From Roseomonas sp. (GTDB taxonomy: Bacteria; Pseudomonadota; Alphaproteobacteria; Acetobacterales; Acetobacteraceae): a stretch of DNA of 37,020 nucleotides. Below are positions 1 to 6,918 of this stretch, piece by piece. Below the pieces are notes generated by a model. It made no database searches. It worked only from the letters and a program-made list of their open reading frames with translations, and had not been told where the DNA came from. Made by a program: the position numbers and the translations under genes. The stretch spans positions 1 to 37,020 of the forward strand of contig JADCGA010000027.1 in assembly GCA_020249265.1 (NCBI GenBank), written 5' to 3'. Position 1 is the first letter of the stretch. Every line of letters starts with the position of its first letter.

Positions 1-15
1 AGCCAGCAGCTTGAA

Positions 16-189
16 TCAGAAAATCACGCCCACGTGAATCCCAATTCGATTCAAGCAAACGTCATCCCGCTCTAGGACAATGCGGATCTTGTCCTCGGCG
101 GAATGGTGCTTGCGCGTGGCGCGACGGATATCGCGGACCAGCTTTTCGGCTGGCACACGGGCGGGTGGGACGGAGGATTTCTGGCTCAT
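16..189 (-). pseudogene. IS3-family transposase OrfA, 5' remnant (copy 1)
   Basis: The ATG at 187-189 (minus strand) opens a frame reading MSQKSSVPPARVPAEKLVRD, then a stretch ending KHHSAEDKIRIVLE. This matches the start of OrfA proteins of the IS3 family as I recall them. After the IVLE segment (about position 75) the frame leaves the family and stops at 16-18, so only the first 40 or so residues survive. A ribosome-binding sequence AAGGAGAG lies just upstream of the ATG. A second, diverged copy of the same piece lies at 4515-4638 in the same orientation. This is an inactive relic. Confidence 0.7.
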
Positions 190-229
190 CTTCACTCTCC
201 TTGGGGTTACGATGAGCCAGAAATCCTCC
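172..229. repeat. 18-bp perfect inverted repeat at the IS3 remnant start
   Basis: The arm at 172-189 (GGAGGATTTCTGGCTCAT) and the arm at 212-229 (ATGAGCCAGAAATCCTCC) are exact reverse complements with a 22-base loop. On the minus strand the distal arm starts with TG at 230, as IS3-family ends do. The proximal arm contains the transposase start codon, and the ribosome-binding sequence sits in the loop. It may be the IS left end, a hairpin controlling transposase translation, or both. Confidence 0.6.
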
Positions 230-275
230 ATTACTCGAATCGCCAATTTGGCCCCATAGGCGCTGACGCCGGACA

Positions 276-702
276 ATCACGAGTTTCATCAATGAAATCG
301 ATCATGGCTTGAACCGGCGGTCGAGCTCCGTGTGGGTGAAATGCGCTGCGCGCAAGCAAAATAATCCAACCCCTTGCGAAGGATCTCGTTGGCCCGGAGC
401 AGCTCGCGGTTTTCACGTTCCAGCGCTTTCAGCTTTTCAGCCATATCGCTCCGCACGCCAGCCCGCTTGCCGCTATCGACCTCAATCCGCATGACCCAGT
501 CCAGCAGCGTATGCGCCGAACAGCCAATCTTGGCCGAAATCGATGACGCCGCAGCCCAGCGAGAGGGGTGCTCCCCCTCGTGATCCAGCACCATCCGCAC
601 CGCTCGGGCACGGACTTCAGGGGAAAACTTGTTCGCCGTCTTGCTTATAACGGCTCCATCCTACTTGGAAGTTGGAGCCTTCGACAAACCCGGGGCAGTT
701 CA
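276..702 (-). pseudogene. Second IS3-family element remnant: OrfA plus first codons of OrfB
   Basis: Reading leftward from about 702, the minus strand starts TGAACTGCCCCGGG, like known IS3-family ends. OrfA follows: [20 protein letters not shown], the helix-turn-helix region, and the leucine-rich [20 protein letters not shown] motif. Relatives start MSKT, but here the first codon (646-648) is ATA, so the normal start is lost. The expected ending LDRRFKP with an overlapping ATGA OrfB start ([10 protein letters not shown]) is present in other frames, so a frameshift has occurred near 330-360. OrfB breaks off after about 10 residues near 276, where it meets the other IS remnant. The longest open piece is 289-600. 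Confidence 0.75.
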
Positions 703-780
703 TTTCAAAGAAGCAGCAAAACATGGCGCCCAGGGCGGCGTGAAGGTCAAAAAGATGTAGGACTCGGCGGATGGTTACGC

Positions 781-1674
781 CTAACTTAGCCCAAACGCCT
801 TGAGCGCAGCTTCGGCAACCGGCTCGCCCCATTCCTGGACGAAATGACCTGCCTCTTTGATAACCATCGGTTCGGGGCAATTGCGGATATCGGCGCGCAG
901 CGCGTGCATGATTTCGGGAACCAAGACGGGATCGGCCGCGCCAATCGCCATGAAGGTTTCGCCTGCCCAATGATCGCGGTACCAGTCGCGGCCGGCACGG
1001 CCATGGTCGGCACCGGGTGAATCGGGCGCGACGGGCATCAGTTCAGGAAAGCGGCGGACGCCGGCCTTGTAGCGAACATCGGGGAAGGGCGCGCCATACG
1101 CATCCGCCTCGGCCTCAGAAAGCACGGGACTGCCGCGTCGGAACAGCGCCGGCACGTTCAAATCGGGCTGTGATCGGACAAAGGCCTTCCAGTTTTCAAA
1201 TCCTGCTCCTAACGACTTTTCACCGGTCGGAAAAGCTGTGTTCATCACGATCAATCTCGCAAAACGGCGGGGCATCTGGTATGGAATGGTCAAGCCGAGC
1301 AAGCCACCCCAATCCTGACAAACCAGAGTGATGTTGGTCAGATCAAGCGTCTCGATCAACTCGATCAACGAATTGCGGTGGAACTCAAACGTGTATACGT
1401 CATCCTGGATCGGCTTGTCAGATCGGCCGAAACCAAACAGATCGGGCGCGGTTACGCGGCCGTATGGCGCAAAGAGCGGGATCATCTTGCGGTAAAGATA
1501 AGACCAACTAGGCTGCCCATGCAGGCAAAGGAACACTGGTGCGGCGGCGTCCCGCAGTCCCTCATCAAGATAATGCATCCGCAGGCCGTTTTGCTGGACC
1601 AGATAACGCGGCGCAAAAGGGTAGCCAGGTAAGTTCTCGAATCGTTCGTCGGGGGCGCGCAGGACCTCAATCAC
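781..1674 (-). CDS. Haloalkane dehalogenase, subfamily HLD-I (DhlA/DhmA-like)
   Basis: The 297-residue alpha/beta hydrolase closely resembles Xanthobacter DhlA as I recall it (start MIEVLRAPDERFENLPGYPF; family motif FLCLHGQPSWSYLYRKMIP). Such enzymes hydrolyse carbon-halogen bonds to an alcohol and a halide in the cytoplasm. The visible catalytic set is nucleophile Asp121 in QDWGG, acid Asp248 in GAADPVLVP, and base His277 in AGHFVQEW. The halide-binding tryptophans fit Trp122 and Trp162 (DhlA Trp125 and Trp175). The oxyanion position is Gln54, as HGQP where DhlA has HGEP. The start is GTG at 1672-1674 behind GAGGAGAAG. It lies 104 bp downstream of the GST gene on the same strand. The triad is intact, so dehalogenase is likely. 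An epoxide hydrolase is less likely because the D-W halide pair is present. Substrate range cannot be read from sequence. Confidence 0.85.
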   Translation of the reverse strand: MIEVLRAPDERFENLPGYPFAPRYLVQQNGLRMHYLDEGLRDAAAPVFLCLHGQPSWSYLYRKMIPLFAPYGRVTAPDLFGFGRSDKPIQDDVYTFEFHRNSLIELIETLDLTNITLVCQDWGGLLGLTIPYQMPRRFARLIVMNTAFPTGEKSLGAGFENWKAFVRSQPDLNVPALFRRGSPVLSEAEADAYGAPFPDVRYKAGVRRFPELMPVAPDSPGADHGRAGRDWYRDHWAGETFMAIGAADPVLVPEIMHALRADIRNCPEPMVIKEAGHFVQEWGEPVAEAALKAFGLS

Positions 1675-1717
1675 GTTACTTCTCCTCTATTTTTTCCAAC
1701 TGTGTAAACGGAGTAAT

Positions 1718-1771
1718 CTAAGGCCTGCGTCCGAACAACTTAGTGCAGGATCTCCGCCGGACGCCCCTTAG
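1718..1771. other. Imperfect hairpin between the GST and dehalogenase genes
   Basis: CTAAGG (1718-1723) pairs with CCTTAG (1766-1771), and GCGTCCG (1727-1733) pairs with CGGACGC (1758-1764). This leaves a small internal bulge and a 24-base loop. It lies in the only sizeable gap of the minus-strand gene set. There is no T-run after it, so a processing or attenuation structure is as likely as a terminator. Confidence 0.45.
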
Positions 1772-1778
1772 GCTCGAT

Positions 1779-2381
1779 TCATGCCACTGTATTCGCGAAG
1801 GCGGGCAACGCCATCGCGCGTGTCGAAAGGGCAATCAGCTTGGGGAAACGCTCCACAGGGAATTTTTCCTGCAGGATGAACTGCACGGTCTGAACCGCGA
1901 TTACCGTTGCGATATCGGCGTGGGTCAGCCGTCCCTCGGCCATCCAACCCGGGCCCGCCGCGCGCTCCAATTCATCTAGCCCTGCAAAGGCCTGCCCTGC
2001 CGCATCGACCCGGTCGAGCGCCGCTGCGCCGGGCACATCCTTCGCGTTTTCGCAATAGATCGCCGCGGCTTTCTCGGTCACGGCGAGCGCGCGCACAGTC
2101 AGCTGCTGGACCCGCCGCCGCGCCGCGCCCGATGGCGGAGTCAGCGCGCGCTCCGGCCCGACCAGCTCATCAAGATAATCGGCGATAGCGGAGGAATCGA
2201 TCAGTGTCTCACCATCGCCGAGCACCAGGATCGGCACCTTCCCCATCGCATTGAAGCGCTTGACTTCGTCTTTCTGCTCAAACGCATGGAGCGCGATGTG
2301 TTCGAACGGCATATTGAGCAGGTTCAGCGTTACGCCAACGCGACGGGTGAACGGCGAAAACCAGGGGCCAACAAGTTTCAT
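1779..2381 (-). CDS. Glutathione S-transferase family protein
   Basis: This is a 200-residue cytosolic GST: thioredoxin-fold N-terminal half (MKLVGPWFSPFTRRVGVTLN), the cis-proline region GKVPILVL, the glutathione-binding DSSAIADYLDE motif, and an all-helical C-terminal half with the N-capping LTHADIATVIAVQ segment. Family members conjugate or remove groups with glutathione. SPFTRR at the active-site loop suggests serine-type chemistry, which is inference. The start is ATG at 2379-2381, preceded by GGAG. A longer open frame runs upstream to 2588 but is out of family and overlaps the dehydrogenase gene. The gene follows the SDR gene by 28 bp, so it belongs to the tetR operon. A role in handling the dehalogenase substrate or product is plausible but unproven. 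Confidence 0.85.
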   Translation of the reverse strand: MKLVGPWFSPFTRRVGVTLNLLNMPFEHIALHAFEQKDEVKRFNAMGKVPILVLGDGETLIDSSAIADYLDELVGPERALTPPSGAARRRVQQLTVRALAVTEKAAAIYCENAKDVPGAAALDRVDAAGQAFAGLDELERAAGPGWMAEGRLTHADIATVIAVQTVQFILQEKFPVERFPKLIALSTRAMALPAFANTVA

Positions 2382-2409
2382 CTTTTGTCTCCAGTATCGA
2401 GGGGTGGGT

Positions 2410-3156
2410 TCAGAAATTTTCCTTGAAGGGACGCAGGTCGAGTTCTTGCGTCCAGGCACTTCTGGGCTGGAGGTGTAGCTGCCAGTAGGCCTCGGCAATG
2501 GCGTCGATATCAAGCATCCCGTCCGCACCGCGCTGCGCCCTAAATTCCGGAAAGCGCAGCCGCAGCCGTTCACCGTCGATGCCGCCATCGATCAGGGCAT
2601 GGGCGACATGGATACCCTGCGGCCCATACTCGCGCGCCATCGATTGCGCGACCATTCGAAGCCCCGCCTTGCTCGATGCAAAATGAGCATAGCGCGCCAT
2701 GCCTCGCAGAGATCCCGACGCGCCCGTGAAGATCAGGGTGCCGCCGCCCGCCACGACAAAGCGCCGCGCCACTGCCTGGGCCACCAGAAAGCCCGAAAGC
2801 GTGTTCATCCGCCAGAAACTCTCGAATAGCTCCGGTGTGATATCGAGAAGCGGCAGCGGCTGATTGTTGCCGACATTGTGGACCACGAGATTGGCGGGCG
2901 AACCGCTGTCATCATCGGCCATGGCCAAGTCGAACAGCGCCTCGACTGCAGCGGGGTCGCTAGCGTCGGTCGGCACTGCAATGGCGCTGCCGCCCGCCTG
3001 CCGGATATTCTCCACCACCAGATCAAGCTTTTCGCGCGTTCGCCCGGCGACGAGGACATGGCATCCATTCGCGGCAAACTTGCGCGCGACGCCACCGCCC
3101 AGCCCTTCGATAGGGCCGACTCCGACGACCACGGCTTTCTTGCGTTTTTGGGGCAT
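2410..3156 (-). CDS. Short-chain dehydrogenase/reductase, atypical active site
   Basis: This is a 248-residue Rossmann-fold SDR. It shows a modified glycine motif VVVGVGPIEGLGGGVA near residues 10-24, HNVGNN in place of the usual NNAG, and catalytic-site serine Ser147 in FTGAS. Where classical SDRs have Tyr-x-x-x-Lys, this protein reads Phe159-ASS-Lys163, so the tyrosine acid/base is missing. A divergent SDR subfamily carries this change, so the protein may reduce by another route or act on CoA or aldehyde substrates. I chose ATG at 3154-3156, 8 bases from GGAAGG; GTG at 3157-3159 is also possible. The tetR stop is at 3161-3163, so the genes are translationally coupled. Confidence 0.85.
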   Translation of the reverse strand: MPQKRKKAVVVGVGPIEGLGGGVARKFAANGCHVLVAGRTREKLDLVVENIRQAGGSAIAVPTDASDPAAVEALFDLAMADDDSGSPANLVVHNVGNNQPLPLLDITPELFESFWRMNTLSGFLVAQAVARRFVVAGGGTLIFTGASGSLRGMARYAHFASSKAGLRMVAQSMAREYGPQGIHVAHALIDGGIDGERLRLRFPEFRAQRGADGMLDIDAIAEAYWQLHLQPRSAWTQELDLRPFKENF

Positions 3157-3160
3157 CACA

Positions 3161-3766
3161 TCATCCTTCCGGTGTCATTGGGGGGCGCGCTAGCACGGTT
3201 TGATCGACCACGCGGCGAAAGCGCTGCAGCGGTTCGGGCGAGCGATCGACCTTCATGCGCATGATCGCCCCCTGCCAGCCCGCGAGCAGAAACTCAGCCA
3301 GATCCTCGGCATCAAGACCCGGCGCAATCTCGCCGCACGCGCTGGCGTCGCGCATTGCAGCGGCAAACGGCTGTTTCCACTGCGCAAAGATCTCGACCAG
3401 CCGCGTTCGCAGCAGCTCGCTGCTTCCCGCCGTCTCAATGCCGAAATTGCCCAGAAGACAACCTAGTCGCCAATCCTCAGCTGCCATCAGATCGCTGATG
3501 GCATCCAGATAGGCACGTAGTCGTTCTATCGGCGAGCGGGCCGGATCGGCTAGCGTTTGCCCGATTACTTGTTCGATGGAGGCGTAATAGCGATCAACCA
3601 CCTGCAGCGCGAACGCCTCCTTCGAGCGGAAATGGTTGGTAAACGAACCGAGTGGCACCCCGGCTTCATCTGCAATGTCGCGCACCGACGAGCCGACATA
3701 GCCCTTCCGGAATAAGGTGCCGACTCCTGATTCCAGAATTCGATCACGGTTTGATAGCTTAGCCAT
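3161..3766 (-). CDS. TetR/AcrR-family transcriptional regulator
   Basis: This 201-residue protein has an N-terminal helix-turn-helix (MAKLSNRDRILESGVGTLF, then RDIADEAGVPLGSFTNHF within the first 50 residues) and a helical ligand-binding C-terminal domain of the TetR_C type. The start is ATG at 3764-3766, and the upstream open frame has no family similarity. The gene leads the tetR-SDR-GST unit, and a palindromic operator lies in its own promoter, so autoregulation of the whole set is likely. There is no ribosome-binding sequence ahead of the ATG, and the predicted transcription start falls at about the start codon, so the message may be leaderless. The inducer is unknown; a halogenated or aromatic compound would fit the neighbours. 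Confidence 0.85.
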   Translation of the reverse strand: MAKLSNRDRILESGVGTLFRKGYVGSSVRDIADEAGVPLGSFTNHFRSKEAFALQVVDRYYASIEQVIGQTLADPARSPIERLRAYLDAISDLMAAEDWRLGCLLGNFGIETAGSSELLRTRLVEIFAQWKQPFAAAMRDASACGEIAPGLDAEDLAEFLLAGWQGAIMRMKVDRSPEPLQRFRRVVDQTVLARPPMTPEG

Positions 3767-3772
3767 AAGCAA

Positions 3773-3801
3773 TATGTACGTACGTATTTTTATGCTGTCA
3801 A
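3773..3801 (-). promoter_or_regulatory. tetR promoter with palindromic operator
   Basis: On the minus strand, TTGACA (3796-3801), a 17-base spacer and TACATA (3773-3778) form a sigma70-type promoter with a perfect -35. The 10-bp palindrome TACGTACGTA at 3777-3786 covers the spacer end and the -10, a typical position for a TetR-family repressor site. The -10 matches consensus at only 3 of 6 positions. Confidence 0.6.
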
Positions 3802-3929
3802 TCAGAAAATTTATTGATTTTGCGCTCTGGTTCGCTTTGGGCGATTTCCGAACGGTATGAATCGAAGGGGGATATCGAGCCGAATCTGCGCCCAGCGCTC
3901 CACGAAGCGCGCGCAACCAAGTTCAGGAT

Positions 3930-4070
3930 TCATTGTGGATTGAGCCAGAATATGACGGTGGCTGCGATGACGATAGCGGAGAGAAAGGTGTGCGCGCATC
4001 GACCATAGCGGGTATGGATGTGCCGCCAGTCCTTGAGTCTCCTCAATCGATGTCGATTCTGCCTTCTCTC
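3930..4070 (-). pseudogene. IS5-family transposase, C-terminal fragment
   Basis: The minus strand reads RLKDWRHIHTRYGRCAHTF, then LSAIVIAATVIFWLNPQ and a stop at 3930-3932. This is the characteristic C-terminus of IS5-group transposases (R-L-K-D-W-R, H-T-R-Y, ending in a hydrophobic AATVIFWL segment). Family similarity fades before about 4070, and no N-terminal part is visible. It is a relic marking past insertion upstream of the tetR unit. Confidence 0.7.
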
Positions 4071-4514
4071 GCCAGCCTACAGCCGAGGGTCAAACTTGGC
4101 CAATCTGGTAAAGTTTTTATATATATTTCAATGTTTTGAAGATTTTTGAACCCCCAACCTTGTAGTTCCCGATCAACTTTCCGCCCCCAGTTCCATTCCC
4201 CCAGGCATCCATTCCACCAACTCATGCTGCATCGCAGCATAACAAAACCCATTCAGGTCAATGCTTTAAACCTTGTTGGAAAAATCGGCCAACCCTCAAG
4301 CTTTGGAGAGAATCCCCCGATTCGGAGAGAAAAAGCCCGACCATTCCGCCCCCGCACCATCAAGGTTTTTGGCGAAAAGCCCGCAAATCCTCGGGAAATT
4401 CCAAGCCCAGTCAGGGCCGAGAGCATGCTTGCGTAAGGGGAGGTGGCGTGGGAAAGGGAACCGGAAAAGCGAATGTCTCTGACCTTTAGTTTTTCATATT
4501 ATCAATACTTTACT
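4071..4514. other. Non-coding stretch without recognisable genes
   Basis: Between the IS5 and IS3 fragments the sequence has lower GC content. It contains A/T-rich patches (for example near 4110-4145) and short open frames with no family resemblance or plausible ribosome-binding sites. I see no RNA gene or repeat here. It may be decayed mobile DNA. Confidence 0.5.
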
Positions 4515-4638
4515 CGAATGCGAGCCCCTTCAGTGCGATGCGGATCTTGTACTTGGCGGAATGGTGCTTGCGCGTGGCAAGACGAATATCGCGGACCAGC
4601 TTTTCGGTTGGCGCCCGCGTGGGTGGGGCGGAGAACAT
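4515..4638 (-). pseudogene. IS3-family transposase OrfA, 5' remnant (copy 2)
   Basis: The minus strand from ATG 4636-4638 reads MFSAPPTRAPTEKLVRDIRL, then ATRKHHSAKYKIRIALKGL. This is the same segment as at 16-189, with several substitutions and the same orientation. Alignment of 4539 onward with 81 onward is collinear, with an offset of 4458. The family match ends at about 4515 and nothing downstream continues OrfA. With copy 1 it brackets the tetR-dehalogenase unit. Confidence 0.7.
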
Positions 4639-4773
4639 TTCATCAAGGGAAACGCTGTCAGTTACATCTCGTCATACCGCGGCGTTATATCCATTGAAAT
4701 TCTTGATCATTGAATGATGCCCAGTTTCTCAATACGCCCGACACGCATTGGTTTCTAAAAACCATAACCGCTC

Positions 4774-6066
4774 ATGCGCGAGGGTAGATTGTCAGTGGAA
4801 CCTGCAAACCTTAGCTACGACGTCGTAATTGTCGGCGGTGGATCGGCAGGAGTGGCGGCCGCTGTCGGGGCGGCTGCGACGGGCGCACGCACCTTGCTCC
4901 TTGAGCGTTATGGTTTCCTCGGCGGTGCCGCAACAACATCGAATGTTCTCGCATATTGTGGCTTTTACGCCCAGGGTGGCTCAAGGCCTGAGCCTGTCGT
5001 CGCGGGTGTTGCAACGCACGTGATCGAAGCGCTGACAAGGCTCGGCATCGAAGCGGGCCCGATTAGCTCTCCCAGCGGCAACTGGATCCTTCGGCTTGAA
5101 TGCGAACCGCTCAAGCTGGCGCTTGATCATGTCCTTCAACGCTCCGGCGCGGACGTTCTCCTGCACGCGCCAGTAGTGGCGGCGTCGGTGGATGGCGCTT
5201 GTATAAAAAATGTCACAGTCGCTGATCTCGGCAAGACTTTTTGCGTCTCAGCGCGGTCCTTCGTGGATGCCAGCGGTGACGCTGTGCTTTCAGCTGCCGC
5301 AGGGGCGCCCATGGAAGGCGGATATGACAGCGAAAGGCCCCGACAGCCTGGCTCCTTGCCGATAAGAATCGGTGGCATATCCGATAAAGGTCCTGACAGA
5401 TCCGCCTTGCGGCAGGCTATTGCAAAACTGCAATACACCTCGAGTGAGGATGGCGCCGCAATACGCCGCGATGGTGGCATTGTGTTACGGCTTCCGATGT
5501 CCAACGAGATGTGGTGGATGGTGGTGGATGTCGAAACGGGTGATGGGGGGGCTCTGGCGAAGACACGTGCAGAGACGCTGGGGCGCGAGTTGGCATGGCG
5601 CTGCGTTGAGGCGCTTCGCTCCGACGTGCCGGGCTGTGAGCAAGCCTATCTGCTGTCGGCCGGGCCACAGATTGGCATCAGGGATAGTCGCCAAGCGCGG
5701 CCGCGAGCGAAAATCACGTCACGCATGATCACTGAAGGCTGCAATCCACCGGATGCGATAGGGCGCGGCGGTTGGCCGATGGAAGTGCATAGCGGACTCG
5801 GTAAATGCACCTATCAGCCTGTCGGCGGCGCCGGATATTTTGGCATTCCCTATGCGGCGATCAGGGCAGATGGTCTTCGGAACCTCTGGCTTGGCGGTCG
5901 GGTGATCGGCTGTGAGGCAGAAGCGTATGGTTCGATAAGGGTCATGGGCACTGCCTTTGCAACCGGTCATGCCGCTGGCGTGGCGGCTGCATGTCAGGCA
6001 GATACCCAAAATCATTCCTCCTCAATCGTGCGGGCACGCCTCTCTGAGCAGGGAGCTATCCTGTGA
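4774..6066 (+). CDS. FAD-dependent oxidoreductase (FAD_oxidored type)
   Basis: This 430-residue flavoprotein has an N-terminal dinucleotide fold: YDVVIVGGGSAGVAAA at residues 15-30 with GxGxxG at 21-26, then the acidic strand end Glu44 in LLLERYGFLGG. The second FAD contact FVDASGDAV lies near residue 165. The C-terminal part LRNLWLGGRVIGCEAEAYGS closes the FAD fold. It belongs with the PF12831-like group that includes many uncharacterised dehydrogenases; substrate unknown. It is upstream of the protocatechuate dioxygenase genes on the same strand, so it may prepare an aromatic or alicyclic precursor (inference). The start is uncertain: ATG 4774 lacks a ribosome-binding site, while GAGGG at 4780-4784 would serve in-frame TTG 4789 or GTG 4795. 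Confidence 0.8.
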   Translation: MREGRLSVEPANLSYDVVIVGGGSAGVAAAVGAAATGARTLLLERYGFLGGAATTSNVLAYCGFYAQGGSRPEPVVAGVATHVIEALTRLGIEAGPISSPSGNWILRLECEPLKLALDHVLQRSGADVLLHAPVVAASVDGACIKNVTVADLGKTFCVSARSFVDASGDAVLSAAAGAPMEGGYDSERPRQPGSLPIRIGGISDKGPDRSALRQAIAKLQYTSSEDGAAIRRDGGIVLRLPMSNEMWWMVVDVETGDGGALAKTRAETLGRELAWRCVEALRSDVPGCEQAYLLSAGPQIGIRDSRQARPRAKITSRMITEGCNPPDAIGRGGWPMEVHSGLGKCTYQPVGGAGYFGIPYAAIRADGLRNLWLGGRVIGCEAEAYGSIRVMGTAFATGHAAGVAAACQADTQNHSSSIVRARLSEQGAIL

Positions 6067-6182
6067 TGGGGCGTGAATATTGCTTGGCTGCAGCAGTGCT
6101 TTGTCGCGCGATGGCGCATAGGCATGACACACAGCTTCCAGCTTCATCGCGCATGCCATTCATCGGCTGGCATAAAGGATAA
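6066..6182 (+). CDS. Possible 38-residue coupled small ORF
   Basis: The ATG at 6066-6068 overlaps the stop of the FAD oxidoreductase (TGATG) and runs 38 codons to TAA at 6180-6182, four bases before pcaH. The ribosome-binding sequence of pcaH (AAAGGAT) lies in its end. The peptide (MGREYCLAAAVLCRAMAHRH and on) resembles nothing I know. It may be a translational relay that couples the two genes, or chance. Confidence 0.25.
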   Translation: MGREYCLAAAVLCRAMAHRHDTQLPASSRMPFIGWHKG

Positions 6183-6186
6183 TGGG

Positions 6187-6912
6187 ATGAGCCTCGATCA
6201 CGAATTCATCCAGCGCGACCATAGCCAACATCCGCCCGCGATAACGCCGCTCTATAAGACCAGCGCCTATCGCGGGCCGACACGACCTCTTTGGTCGCTG
6301 CAGACCTCGTTATCCGATGTCACCGGCCCGCTCTTTGGTCCGCATGAATTCGGTCCGCTGGATAATGACCTTATCCGCAACTACGCGACATCGGGTGATC
6401 CGGTGGGCGAGAGAATCATTGTTCATGGCCGCGTGATGGACGGCAATGCGCGCCCAATGCAGGGCGTACTTGTGGAGTTTTGGCAGGCCAATGCGTCCGG
6501 CCGCTACCGCCACCGCAATGATAGCTATCTCGGGGCGATTGATCCAAATTTTGGCGGCTGTGGGCGCTGCCTGACCGATGCCACTGGCCGCTATGTTTTC
6601 CGCACCGTCAAGCCTGGCCCATACCCTTTCCGCAATCGCGTGAATGACTGGCGCCCGGCACATATCCATTTTTCGGTTTTTGGCTCGGGCTTCGCCCAAC
6701 GCCTGATCACTCAAATGTATTTTGAGGGTGATCCGCTTATTCGGCACGACAGCATCATCAACACAATCTCCGACGCGGCTGCGCGCGAAAGGCTCGTGGC
6801 GCGGCTTGATCTCGATGCTGCTGTACCACTCGATACGCTGGCCTATCGCTGGGATATCGTATTGCGCGGTACGCGCGCGACGCTGTTCGAAAACAAACGG
6901 CCAGGAAGCTGA
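6187..6912 (+). CDS. pcaH: Protocatechuate 3,4-dioxygenase, beta subunit
   Basis: The 241-residue beta subunit of the intradiol ring-cleavage enzyme converts protocatechuate plus O2 to 3-carboxy-cis,cis-muconate in the cytoplasm, as an alpha-beta oligomer. The non-heme Fe(III) ligands are visible: Tyr107 in GRYRHRND, Tyr146 in PGPYPFRN, and His159 and His161 in RPAHIHFS. The N-terminal segment PPAITPLYKTSAYRGPTRPL and DPNFGGCGRC are family hallmarks. ATG 6187 is chosen because it starts the family alignment and has AAAGGAT upstream; the frame extends back to 6073 but is not conserved. It is followed by pcaG after 6 bases. Confidence 0.95.
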   Translation: MSLDHEFIQRDHSQHPPAITPLYKTSAYRGPTRPLWSLQTSLSDVTGPLFGPHEFGPLDNDLIRNYATSGDPVGERIIVHGRVMDGNARPMQGVLVEFWQANASGRYRHRNDSYLGAIDPNFGGCGRCLTDATGRYVFRTVKPGPYPFRNRVNDWRPAHIHFSVFGSGFAQRLITQMYFEGDPLIRHDSIINTISDAAARERLVARLDLDAAVPLDTLAYRWDIVLRGTRATLFENKRPGS

Positions 6913-6918
6913 ATTGCC

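Noticed and set aside
1..60. Inverted repeat GCTTGAATC / GATTCAAGC (9-17, 48-56)
   Set aside because: Short arms with a 30-base loop in decayed IS sequence at the window edge; it cannot be told from chance.
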